Shown in pieces: positions 6,735-14,341 of a DNA stretch of 20,632 nt. The notes beneath the pieces were generated by a model that was not told where the DNA came from, did no database searches, and saw only the letters and a list, made by a program, of their open reading frames with translations. The stretch is from a bacterium (GTDB lineage: Bacteria; Elusimicrobiota; Elusimicrobia; UBA1565; UBA9628): the NCBI GenBank assembly GCA_021790955.1, contig JAJYFI010000004.1, positions 1 through 20,632 of the forward strand. Direction: 5' to 3'. The first letter of the stretch is position 1; the number at the start of each line of letters is the position of its first letter. The translations under genes and the position numbers were made by a program.

Positions 6735-9700
6735 GATCCGCCAAACTCAAGCTCTCCATAGCCTTCCTTTGCCTTCCGTGGCTTTCCGTCGCCGCCTTGG
6801 CCGCGGCGTCGGCGGACGATCTCCTCATCTTCTCCCCCTCCGGCAACTCGGTCAAGAAGACCATTTCCTTCGGCCTTGAGATCGGGCAGAACTCGGGCAT
6901 CAGCCGCTGGACGTTCGACATCCGGGAGAAGTCAGGGAAGCTCGTCAAGCGCTTCGAGGGGGACGGAGCCCCGCCCGACAAGATCACCTGGGACGGGAAG
7001 AACCTCGATAACCAGTTCGTCGTGGACGGGGTCTACCTCTTTTCTCTGAGTCTCGTCACTCCTTCGGGGACCTCGGAGGCGATCCCTCCCTCCCAAGTGA
7101 TCGTCGACCGGGTCCCGCCGCTGGCCTCCGCGTCGGTCAACCCGAAGGTCTTCTCCCCCACGAGCACCACGGGGAAAAACGAGGCCGAGTTCGATCTTCA
7201 GGGCTCCGATAAATACGGGATTTACGAGTGGCTCCTGACCCTCAGGGATTCCAACGGCGCTTCCGCGCGCAACTTCGGGGGCAAGGGCGACCCCCCCAGG
7301 GCCGTTCGTTGGGACGGCAAGGGCGATTTCCAGGAGGACCTCCCGGACGGGACTTATTCCTTCAGCCTGACGGTCGTCAACATCGCGGGGACCAAGGTGG
7401 TGACGCCTCCGGGCCATGTCGCGATCAAGAGAACGGGGGTCGTCTCGACGATCGAGATCTCCCCGCGCGTCATCGCGCCCGCGGGCAACGGCTATCCGGA
7501 CCACCAAACGGCGGTCATCCATATCTCGGCGGGCGCCCAGGAGGGGGTGGACACGTGGAAGCTCGCGATCGTGAACGCGGGAGGGCGGACGGTCAAGCTC
7601 TTCCGGGGGAAGGGCCTTCCTCCCGAGGAGCAGCATTGGGACGGCCACATCGAGGACAAGGTGGCGCCCGACGGCCCCTACCACGCGATTCTTTCGGAGA
7701 CGGACGTCGCCGGAAACACGGCGACCTCGCCTCCCGCCTTCGTCGACGTCGACGACACGCCGCCCCAGGTCGCATTGACGATCAGCCCGGAGATGCTGGC
7801 TCCGGCGGGCGACGGCTTCGCGAAATTCCACCAAACGAAGCTTCAGGCCTCGGCCTCCAGCGCTCAGCCGCTCGACTCATGGTCGATCAAAATCCTCAAC
7901 GACGTGGGCCAGCCGGTCAAGACCTGGAACGGGACCCGGGGCTCCACCCCGCATCACGCCTATCCCTGGAGCGGGCACGGGGACGACGGCGGCGTCCTCG
8001 TCGACGGGATCTATGCCGGGGTTCTCGAGGCGACGGATATCGCGGGCAACCGCGCCAAGACCCCGCCGCAGAAGATCCAGATCGACCAGACGCCTCCCCA
8101 GCTCTCCGTCCAGGCGGACGCCGATCTCTTTTCCCCTTCCGTCCGCCCCGAGGTCAAATTCAATCTCTCCGCCCAGGACGCGAGCCCCATCGGCTCCTGG
8201 GCGCTCGTCGTCAAGAACGCCGCCGGCAAAACCGTGAGGGCTTTCCGCGGCGGCGAGAACGCGCCGGTTCCTCCCCAGATCGGCTGGAACGGCGCCGACG
8301 ACGCCCATGTGCCGCTGCCCGACGGGAGCTACTCCTACGCGCTCGAGGCCGCCGACGTCCTCGGCAACCACGACGAGACTCAGCCGAAGGCCATCGTGAT
8401 CGGCGGGGCCAAGCCCGTGGCCGAGGTGGAATCCAAGTATCCGGCGATCTCCCCCAACGGCAACGGCGTCAAGGATTCGACGGTCTTCTCTCTCTCCTCG
8501 AAGTCCTTCAACGCGGTCAAGGACTGGAAGCTCGTGATCTCGAACAACGCGGGGCCCGTGCGCGCCTTCGAGGGCCGCGGCGACGTTCCCGGGAAGGTCT
8601 CTTGGTCGGGGGACGACGACCAGAAGCGCGTGCTCGCGGACGGCGTCTACGCGTACGTCCTGCGCGTCGAGGACGCGGCCGGCAACGTCGGCCAATCGGC
8701 GGCGAAGAAGATCATCATCGACACGGGGAGGCCCGATATCTCGATCGCCGCCTCGGCGGAGGTTTTCGCGCCGCAGGGCAAGAAAAACACGGTGAGTTTC
8801 TTCCTGACCTACAAGGACCTCACCCCCGCGAGCGCCTGGAGCGTCACGATCGCCGACCGGCGGCACAAGGCGGTCAAGACTTTCTCGGGCACGACCGAGA
8901 TCCCGGCCACCTTGGCCTGGAACGGCCTCGACGACGCGGGGGCGGCCCTTCCCGACGGCGTCTACACCTACGTGATGGCGGCGACCGACGACGTCGGGAA
9001 CTCGAACGCGACGGCCGAGCAGATGGTCCGGCTTGAGAACGCGCCGCCCGAGGTCGCGCTTTCGGCCCTGCCTCTGCTGTTCGCTCCCGGAACGAACTCC
9101 GCGAAAAACCAGACCGTCTTCCAGCTCGACGCCAAGGACCCGCTGGCGGGCTTCGCGTCATGGAAGCTCACCGTCACGAACTCCAAGGACGGGGTCCTGG
9201 CGAAAAGCTTCGCGGGCCTGGGCAAGCCCCCCAAGAGCTTCCCGTGGGACGGCAAAACGGGGCACGGCGTCGTCGTTCCGGACGGGCGCTATCTCGCCCT
9301 TCTCTCCGTCACCAACGAGGTGGGCACGACCGGCAAGAGCCCCGAGCTGGCGCTGACGGTCGACACCTCCAAGCCCGTGATCCACGTCAAGGCCCAGACG
9401 GAGCAGCTCTCGGAGCTCGTGCCTCAGATCTCGGTCAGCCAGGACGCCGACAAGGACATCGTCATTTCTCTGGCGAGCGAGATTCTTTTTGACGTCGGGC
9501 GCGCGGAAATCAAGTCCCGCGCCGACGCGACGCTCATGAAGGCGGTCGATCTGATCCGGCGCTACAAGGACCGCCGTGTGCGCATCGAGGGGCACGCCGA
9601 CAACACGCCCATCCACAACGACGAGTTCGCCAACAACGTGGAGCTCTCCGAGGCCCGGGCGAAGGCCGTCAAGGATTTCTTCGCCGGGAAAGGGGGAGTC

Positions 9701-9823
9701 GATCCCGCCCGGATGACGGCGAAGGGCTACGGGGCCGCGAAGCCCAAGGTTTCCAACGACACGCCGGAGGGGCGGCGGGCCAACCGCCGCGTCGAGATCA
9801 TTCTGCTCAAAGGGCAAAGCTGA
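6731..9823 (+). CDS. FlgD-Ig repeat protein with C-terminal OmpA peptidoglycan-binding domain
   Basis: 1030 residues with a signal peptide (KLKLSIAFLCLPWLSVAALAA). Eight tandem Ig-like repeats of ~106 residues follow, each with a W[DNS]G core and a following DGxY strand, as in FlgD-type Ig domains; the cores fall near residues 87, 194, 303, 413, 519, 625, 730 and 838. Residues ~905-1028 are an OmpA/Pal-type domain: SEILFDVG, EGHADNTP, LSEARAKAVKDFF and GRRANRRVEI, including the Asp and Arg positions that bind diaminopimelate in the family. No lipobox Cys is present, so it differs from Pal. It probably spans the periplasm, with the OmpA end on peptidoglycan and the Ig array reaching the outer membrane or a partner. 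It is coupled to the TPR gene by a 4-nt overlap and precedes exbB by 43 nt. Confidence 0.92.
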   Translation: MRSAKLKLSIAFLCLPWLSVAALAAASADDLLIFSPSGNSVKKTISFGLEIGQNSGISRWTFDIREKSGKLVKRFEGDGAPPDKITWDGKNLDNQFVVDGVYLFSLSLVTPSGTSEAIPPSQVIVDRVPPLASASVNPKVFSPTSTTGKNEAEFDLQGSDKYGIYEWLLTLRDSNGASARNFGGKGDPPRAVRWDGKGDFQEDLPDGTYSFSLTVVNIAGTKVVTPPGHVAIKRTGVVSTIEISPRVIAPAGNGYPDHQTAVIHISAGAQEGVDTWKLAIVNAGGRTVKLFRGKGLPPEEQHWDGHIEDKVAPDGPYHAILSETDVAGNTATSPPAFVDVDDTPPQVALTISPEMLAPAGDGFAKFHQTKLQASASSAQPLDSWSIKILNDVGQPVKTWNGTRGSTPHHAYPWSGHGDDGGVLVDGIYAGVLEATDIAGNRAKTPPQKIQIDQTPPQLSVQADADLFSPSVRPEVKFNLSAQDASPIGSWALVVKNAAGKTVRAFRGGENAPVPPQIGWNGADDAHVPLPDGSYSYALEAADVLGNHDETQPKAIVIGGAKPVAEVESKYPAISPNGNGVKDSTVFSLSSKSFNAVKDWKLVISNNAGPVRAFEGRGDVPGKVSWSGDDDQKRVLADGVYAYVLRVEDAAGNVGQSAAKKIIIDTGRPDISIAASAEVFAPQGKKNTVSFFLTYKDLTPASAWSVTIADRRHKAVKTFSGTTEIPATLAWNGLDDAGAALPDGVYTYVMAATDDVGNSNATAEQMVRLENAPPEVALSALPLLFAPGTNSAKNQTVFQLDAKDPLAGFASWKLTVTNSKDGVLAKSFAGLGKPPKSFPWDGKTGHGVVVPDGRYLALLSVTNEVGTTGKSPELALTVDTSKPVIHVKAQTEQLSELVPQISVSQDADKDIVISLASEILFDVGRAEIKSRADATLMKAVDLIRRYKDRRVRIEGHADNTPIHNDEFANNVELSEARAKAVKDFFAGKGGVDPARMTAKGYGAAKPKVSNDTPEGRRANRRVEIILLKGQS

Positions 9824-9866
9824 AAAAAGTTGAAGTCTGACACCATAAAAAAGGGAAAGGGGGGGT

Positions 9867-10481
9867 ATGCCGCAGATTAATGTCCTGGAAGTGCTGAGAT
9901 CGAGCTTCACGCTCGCGATACTTTTGTTGTGCTCCGTCGTCAGCATCACCTTCGCCCTCGAGCGCTGGTGGTTTTTCCGCTCCATCCGGATCAACGCGGA
10001 TCATTTCCTGGAGTCCCTGAGAAAGCTCCTTGAGGGGAACAAGTACGCCGAGGCCCTCAAGCTTTGCGAGGTCACCCCCGGCCCCGTGGCGGCGGTCGCG
10101 CGCGTCGCCGTCGTCAATCGCGCCAAGTCCAAAAGCGAGGTGGCGGCCCTCCTCAGCGCCTCGCAGATCGAAGAGCGCGCGAAGCTCGAAAAGTTCCTCG
10201 GCATCCTGGGGACGCTGGGGAACTCCGCCCCTTTCGTCGGCCTCTTCGGCACGGTGGTCGGCATTATCAAGGCCTTCCACGACCTCGCTCTCTCGGGATC
10301 GGGGGGGCCCTCGGTCGTCGCGGCCGGCATCGCGGAGGCCCTTGTCGCGACCGCGGCGGGCCTCGCCGTCGCCATACCCTCCGTCGTCTTCTACAACTAC
10401 TTCATGAAGAAGCTCAAGGACCTCGTCGCCGCGATGGAGGCGACCTCCATCCGCCTCGTGGTCTATTTGGGGTTGTCCTAG
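9867..10481 (+). CDS. MotA/TolQ/ExbB proton-channel protein
   Basis: 204 residues. This is the inner-membrane channel component that, with ExbD/TolR, converts proton flow into movement of TonB/TolA-like partners. Three membrane segments are visible: residues ~12-34, ~110-135 and ~148-172, with the large cytoplasmic loop between the first two. The family signature GNSAPFVGLFGTVVGII and the third helix AEALVATAAGLAVAIPSV with its Thr are present. Length matches the family. A purine-rich run (GGGAAAGGGGGGG) precedes the ATG. Sequence alone does not separate TolQ from ExbB; linkage to TonB and two ExbD-like genes favours a general ExbB-type name. Confidence 0.95.
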   Translation: MPQINVLEVLRSSFTLAILLLCSVVSITFALERWWFFRSIRINADHFLESLRKLLEGNKYAEALKLCEVTPGPVAAVARVAVVNRAKSKSEVAALLSASQIEERAKLEKFLGILGTLGNSAPFVGLFGTVVGIIKAFHDLALSGSGGPSVVAAGIAEALVATAAGLAVAIPSVVFYNYFMKKLKDLVAAMEATSIRLVVYLGLS

Positions 10482-10491
10482 CCGGGGGCCC

Positions 10492-10896
10492 ATGGCGGGA
10501 GCGGCGGGGGCCAAGGGCCCCATCACCGATATCAACGTCACGCCGCTGGTCGACGTCTGTCTCGTCCTCGTGATCATCTTCATGGTTCTGGCTCCTCTCG
10601 TCATGCAGGCGGGGATCGAGGTCGCCTCCTCGAAAGCCGGGGCGGCCAAGGGCCGCGCGGCGCTCAAGAAAAACGTCTCGGTCGAGCTGGACAAGAAGGG
10701 GGTCTTGAGCGTCGACGGCAGGCGCGTCTCCTGGGAAGGGCTCCCGGCGGCGCTTAAGCGCGCGATCGATCGGAGCGCGGACCGGCTCGTGAGCGTCAAG
10801 GCCGCCCCCTCGGCCAAGGTCGGCCAGGTGGTCGAAATCCTTGATGATTCGCGGCAGAACGGGGCGCGCAAGCTCGCGATCATCAATCCGGAGTAG
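10492..10896 (+). CDS. ExbD/TolR family protein, first copy
   Basis: 134 residues with a short cytoplasmic N-terminus, one membrane helix and a periplasmic domain. The helix carries TPLVDVCLVLVIIFMV; Asp21 is the protonatable residue essential in ExbD, TolR and MotB. The periplasmic part (residues ~45-134) has the beta-alpha pattern of the family (VSVELDKKGVLSVDGRRV, then a helix, then KLAII). It starts 10 nt after exbB. Compared with the next gene it has a lysine- and alanine-rich stretch after the helix and a shorter C-terminus, so the two are paralogues, not a recent duplication. Confidence 0.95.
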   Translation: MAGAAGAKGPITDINVTPLVDVCLVLVIIFMVLAPLVMQAGIEVASSKAGAAKGRAALKKNVSVELDKKGVLSVDGRRVSWEGLPAALKRAIDRSADRLVSVKAAPSAKVGQVVEILDDSRQNGARKLAIINPE

Positions 10897-10902
10897 GAAC
10901 CG

Positions 10903-11319
10903 ATGGCTTTCCAAGAATCTTCGGGAGAGGGCATCACGGGGATCAACATCACCCCTTTAGTCGACGTCTGCCTCGTCCTCGTCATCATTTTCATGGTCAC
11001 CGCTCCCCTTCTCCTGCAGCCGACCCTGTCGGTCGAGTTGCCGAAGGCGACGACGGCCGAAGGCAAGGAGCGGCAGAACGTGACGATCACGATCACGAAG
11101 GACGGGCAGTGGGCTCTCAACCAGGAGTCGATGCCGTTTGAGGGCGTGAAGGCGGGGCTTCGGGACGCGATCGCGAGCAGCCCCGACCGTTACGTGATCA
11201 TCCGGGCGGACAAGGAGGCCTTGAACGGGCTCGCCCTCCAAGCGCTCAAGATCGCCAAGGACGCCGGCGCCAAGGCGATCGCGATCGCGACGGAGCAGAA
11301 GAAGCGGGCGCCCTTATGA
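10903..11319 (+). CDS. ExbD/TolR family protein, second copy
   Basis: 138 residues. It has the same plan as its neighbour: INITPLVDVCLVLVIIFMV with Asp21 in the membrane helix and a periplasmic domain with VTITITKDGQWALN and a closing segment rich in Ala/Ile. AGGAA lies 5 nt before the ATG. The stop overlaps the TonB start (ATGA). Two different ExbD-like partners for one ExbB also occur in TonB systems of several phyla and in the myxobacterial AglR-AglQ-AglS gliding motor; whether this pair forms heterodimers cannot be read from sequence. Confidence 0.95.
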   Translation: MAFQESSGEGITGINITPLVDVCLVLVIIFMVTAPLLLQPTLSVELPKATTAEGKERQNVTITITKDGQWALNQESMPFEGVKAGLRDAIASSPDRYVIIRADKEALNGLALQALKIAKDAGAKAIAIATEQKKRAPL

Positions 11320-12410
11320 TCTCCGACGTCGCTCGGGTCGAGCGCTCGGCCTTGATTTCGATCGGTTTTCATGCCGCGCTCTTGGGGTCGTACCTGACCC
11401 TCAGGCATCAAAAGCAGGAAACCCACGTCGTCCTCACGCAGGTCGAGTTCATCGATCTCAAGCCGGAGGAGGGCCCCGCGACGGCGCCGCCGGCGATGCA
11501 GGCGCCCAAAAGCCTGACGGATCTCATCCGCATGGCGCTGCCGGTATTCAACAGGCCCAAGCCTCCCGAGCCCGCCATGCCCAAGGACATGCCGATCGAT
11601 AAATTAAAGCCCCAGCTCAAGGACGTCTCGATGCCGAAGCTCGATCTCGACAAGAAAATGGCCGCGTCGAAAGAGAAGCCTTTGGACCTCAAGTTCGCGC
11701 GCCTTCCCCGAGACCGGAAGATCGCCGACATGGACCCGACGCGCCGGCCGCGGGTTTCAGACCTCGCCGCGATCAAGGAGGAGTCGAAAATCTCTCTTGA
11801 CGCCGTGGGCCGCGTCGCGGCGCCGCAGGAACCCCATATCCAGATCAACCCCGGCAGGTCCTACAGCCCGTCGATGTCCGATATGCCGGCGACGAAGGCC
11901 GCGCCGTCCGCCGCGCCGGGCCTGGCGCCCGCGTCGCCTGCCCTGGATTTGAACAGGTCCCTCGCCGCGCGCTCCGCGCCGTCGCTCCCGGTGGGCTACG
12001 GCCGCGGCCCCGCCATCAGCCTGGCGGCCGCCCCTCGCCCGGCGGCGGCGCCGATCAAGCTTCCCCCCGCTCCCAAGGCCGCCGCGCAGGAAAAACTGGC
12101 GAAGGCCGACGCCAAGCCGAAGGCGGTCGAGATCAGCGGTCCTCTCGCCAAGAGAAAGGTCCTCTCTTCCTATCTGCCGGCGTATCCCGACTGGGCCAAG
12201 GCCCAGGGCATCGAGGCGGACGTCGTCCTCCGCTTCTTCGTCGGTTCGGACGGCTACGTCCTGGACAAATTCTCCGTCGAGAGGACCTCGGGATACCCGA
12301 AGCTCGACAAGCTTTGCGAGGAAGCCATCAAGAAGTGGATTTTTGCTCCGCTGCCCGGCGGGGAGGAGGCTCAATGGGGTTTCGTCACCTTCAGGTTCAG
12401 GCTCAAATGA
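11316..12410 (+). CDS. TonB-type energy transducer
   Basis: 364 residues. A single N-terminal membrane helix (residues ~11-29, ALISIGFHAALLGSYLTL) contains the Ser-x3-His arrangement (Ser15, His19) that couples TonB to ExbB/ExbD. Residues ~45-275 are a long Pro/Lys/Ala-rich periplasm-spanning region. Residues ~280-364 form the TonB C-terminal domain: YLPAYPDWAKAQGIEADVVL, SDGYVL, SGYPKLDKLCEEAIKKWIFAPLP. It overlaps both neighbours by 4 nt, so ExbD, TonB and the downstream secreted protein are likely made in fixed ratio. The spacer is longer than in E. coli TonB (239 aa in total), suggesting a wide periplasm or a TolA-like role. Partners at the outer membrane are not obvious here apart from the operon's own secreted proteins. 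Confidence 0.93.
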   Translation: MISDVARVERSALISIGFHAALLGSYLTLRHQKQETHVVLTQVEFIDLKPEEGPATAPPAMQAPKSLTDLIRMALPVFNRPKPPEPAMPKDMPIDKLKPQLKDVSMPKLDLDKKMAASKEKPLDLKFARLPRDRKIADMDPTRRPRVSDLAAIKEESKISLDAVGRVAAPQEPHIQINPGRSYSPSMSDMPATKAAPSAAPGLAPASPALDLNRSLAARSAPSLPVGYGRGPAISLAAAPRPAAAPIKLPPAPKAAAQEKLAKADAKPKAVEISGPLAKRKVLSSYLPAYPDWAKAQGIEADVVLRFFVGSDGYVLDKFSVERTSGYPKLDKLCEEAIKKWIFAPLPGGEEAQWGFVTFRFRLK

Positions 12411-13402
12411 GCCGTCGAATGCGGCCGCGGCGGCACGCCCCCGCCGCCTTTGCCGCCGTCGCTGCTTTGGCCGCCTTTGCCGCCGCGGCCGCCTCCGCCC
12501 AGGACCAGCAGGCCGGCAAGGGGTCCCTGCCCGACGTGACGATCGAGGCCAAGGAAAAGAAGATCATCGACCGCGACAAGCCGCCCTTTGAGATGAACCT
12601 TAAGGAGAATTCCCCCCTCAAGTCCTTCCTGAAGGTGGGAAAGGACGTGCGTTACCGTCTCCCGGAGGAGATCGTCCGTTCCATGCGCTACACGACGGGG
12701 CTCTCGACGAGCCCTTACGCGCTCACTCCGAGCACGCACTGGATCTTTTGGGCCTGGAAGGGAGAGCCCGCCCATACCTTCCACCCCCTGCGCGACCTGG
12801 CGCAAGCCTACGGCGGCAAGAACCCTCCCCGGGAAAAGTCCTCGGGGAGCGTGAAGCCGTCATGGGAATTCGACGTCGTCGACAGCGTCGGCAATGTTTT
12901 CCGCAAATACTCGGGCGACGGCCTGCCGCCTCAGGACCTAGCCTTCGACGGCCGCTCGATCGACGGGAAATGGATCGACGTCGGGCAAAGCTACAGCGGC
13001 GTCGTCAATTATTGGGACAGCGGCGGCCGCCCGCATACCGCCGCGGGACGTCCCTTCGCCCTCGCGGGGATGGGCCTGACGGATTCCTCCGGCTTTATCC
13101 TCAAGCTGGCTCTGCGGCCGATGTTCGACCACGGCGATCTCATGGCCCCGAGGCTCTCCCGGTTCGGCCGGCAGCTCCTCGCGGAGGCGGCCGGCCTTCT
13201 CCAGAGATTCTACCCCGGATACAACTTCGAGGTGGGAGCCTATTCCTTGGATTCCGATCCGCAGACGGTCGGAGCCTTCTCGAAGCTTTGCGCCGGCAAC
13301 CTGGCCAAGCGCCTTCTGGTGCCCGCCGAGAAGGTCCTGGCCCGCTCCTTTCCCGGGACTCCCGATTTGAAGGAGCGCGTCGAGAGTCTGGTTCTGAGGT
13401 AG
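12407..13402 (+). CDS. Secreted FlgD-Ig/OmpA-like protein, partner of TonB operon
   Basis: 331 residues. ATG 12407 overlaps the tonB stop (ATGA). The signal peptide is Ala-rich (AAFAAVAALAAFAAAAASAQ). Soon after the cleavage site comes LPDVTIEAKEKK (from residue 41), which resembles a TonB box. Residues ~150-215 read as one FlgD-Ig-like unit similar to the repeats of the 1030-residue protein (WEFDVVDSVGNVFRKYSGDG, then DGRSIDG). Residues ~225-331 look like a degenerate OmpA-like fold (ALRPMFDHGD, LLAEAAGLLQRFYPGYNFEVGAYS) lacking the usual GHxD and NRRVE motifs, so peptidoglycan binding is doubtful. It seems a shortened, diverged relative of the upstream OmpA protein. Function unknown; location periplasmic or outer membrane by inference. 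Confidence 0.8.
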   Translation: MSRRMRPRRHAPAAFAAVAALAAFAAAAASAQDQQAGKGSLPDVTIEAKEKKIIDRDKPPFEMNLKENSPLKSFLKVGKDVRYRLPEEIVRSMRYTTGLSTSPYALTPSTHWIFWAWKGEPAHTFHPLRDLAQAYGGKNPPREKSSGSVKPSWEFDVVDSVGNVFRKYSGDGLPPQDLAFDGRSIDGKWIDVGQSYSGVVNYWDSGGRPHTAAGRPFALAGMGLTDSSGFILKLALRPMFDHGDLMAPRLSRFGRQLLAEAAGLLQRFYPGYNFEVGAYSLDSDPQTVGAFSKLCAGNLAKRLLVPAEKVLARSFPGTPDLKERVESLVLR

Positions 13403-13410
13403 GCGCGACG

Positions 13411-13971
13411 ATGCGGCGGCGATTCTACGTCGATCCGGAACTCCAGTTTCCCATCATCATGGCGCTCATCCTTTTCGTGACCGTCGAGGGGGCGGTCGTC
13501 GGATGGGGATTTTCGAAGGCGATGGAGGTGGCCTGGGATTGGAAGCGGCCGGCGCTCGTTTGGGATTTCTTCCGGATCGTCCTGTGGACCGTCCTCCCCA
13601 TGGTCGTCGCCAATTTCGTCTTCGGAAGCTACCTGTCGAACAAAATCGCTGGCCCGCTTCTGCGCATGCGCCAGGCCATGCACGCGGTGAGCCGGGGAGA
13701 GCTCGAGGAGGACCTGGTGCCCAGGCGCCGGGATCTTCTCCAGGGCCACGCCTCCGATTTCAACCAGATGCTCCAAAGTTTGCGCCATGTCTCGCGCCGG
13801 GACCTGGCATGCGCGCGGGAGGCCGAGGCGCTCCTGGCGCAGTTGCGGGAGAAGATCGCCTCCTTGGACGGAGCGGCCAGACAGAGGGAGGAGCTGGAGC
13901 GCCTCGTCAATGAGGCCAAGGCCAAGCTTTCGCTGATCGGCTCGCATTTCGCAAAAGAGCTCAAGGCCTGA
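13411..13971 (+). CDS. Two-TM HAMP-like coiled-coil membrane protein
   Basis: 186 residues. ATG 13411 follows GAGGTAGG overlapping the previous stop. Two membrane helices are visible (residues ~13-35 and ~50-74) with a very short loop between them, so there is no periplasmic sensor domain. A HAMP-like segment follows (SNKIAGPLLRMRQAMHAVSRG, with the typical Pro after the helix), then a DFNQMLQSL helix and a charged coiled coil to the C-terminus (~125-186). No kinase, cyclase or methyl-accepting domain follows. I infer that it relays or senses membrane or motor state and passes it to a cytoplasmic partner, perhaps the receiver encoded 7 nt downstream. Confidence 0.82.
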   Translation: MRRRFYVDPELQFPIIMALILFVTVEGAVVGWGFSKAMEVAWDWKRPALVWDFFRIVLWTVLPMVVANFVFGSYLSNKIAGPLLRMRQAMHAVSRGELEEDLVPRRRDLLQGHASDFNQMLQSLRHVSRRDLACAREAEALLAQLREKIASLDGAARQREELERLVNEAKAKLSLIGSHFAKELKA

Positions 13972-13978
13972 CCCTGTC

Positions 13979-14341
13979 ATGGACGTCCTGGTCGTAGACG
14001 ACGACCATCTCTCCCGCGAAATGACGGCGGCCGCTCTCAAAAAGTTGGGATGCTCCGCGCACGCGGTCGCCGGCATGGGCGCCGCCCAAGCCTGGCTCTC
14101 CAAGCGCCGGCCGGATCTCGTGATCGTCGATCTCCTGCTGCCGGACGGCAACGGCCTCGATCTTTGCCGGTGGGTGAGGGGCCGCCAAGGCCTGGAGACA
14201 TTGCCCATCCTGGCGACGAGCGGCTTGGGAGAAGAAGAGACGATCCAGGACGCTCTTGAATCGGGAGCCTCGGATTTCATCCGCAAGCCCTACCTGCCGG
14301 ACGATCTCGGAAGGAAGTTGCTCCGGCTGCTACCCAAGTAG
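13979..14341 (+). CDS. Stand-alone CheY-like response regulator receiver
   Basis: 120 residues, the length of a single receiver domain without output domain. Key residues are all present: acidic pocket Asp7-Asp8-Asp9, phospho-acceptor Asp51 in VIVDLLLPDGNG, Thr80/Ser81 in LATSG, and Lys103 in RKPY. It would act by binding a partner when phosphorylated. It follows the HAMP-like gene by 7 nt and closes the rightward operon; its 3' end overlaps asd tail-to-tail by 12 nt. No histidine kinase is encoded in the window, so its phosphodonor is unknown. Confidence 0.93.
   Translation: MDVLVVDDDHLSREMTAAALKKLGCSAHAVAGMGAAQAWLSKRRPDLVIVDLLLPDGNGLDLCRWVRGRQGLETLPILATSGLGEEETIQDALESGASDFIRKPYLPDDLGRKLLRLLPK

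Noticed and set aside
7228..9036. A 602-codon plus-strand frame inside the FlgD-Ig/OmpA gene
   Set aside because: Its product is an Arg/Gly/Pro-rich shadow; the main frame shows eight regular Ig-like repeats through the same bases.
12314..12406. Upstream extension of the secreted Ig/OmpA-like protein into tonB
   Set aside because: The extension has no signal peptide and overlaps the conserved TonB C-terminal domain; ATG 12407 gives the typical 4-nt overlap and a clear signal peptide.
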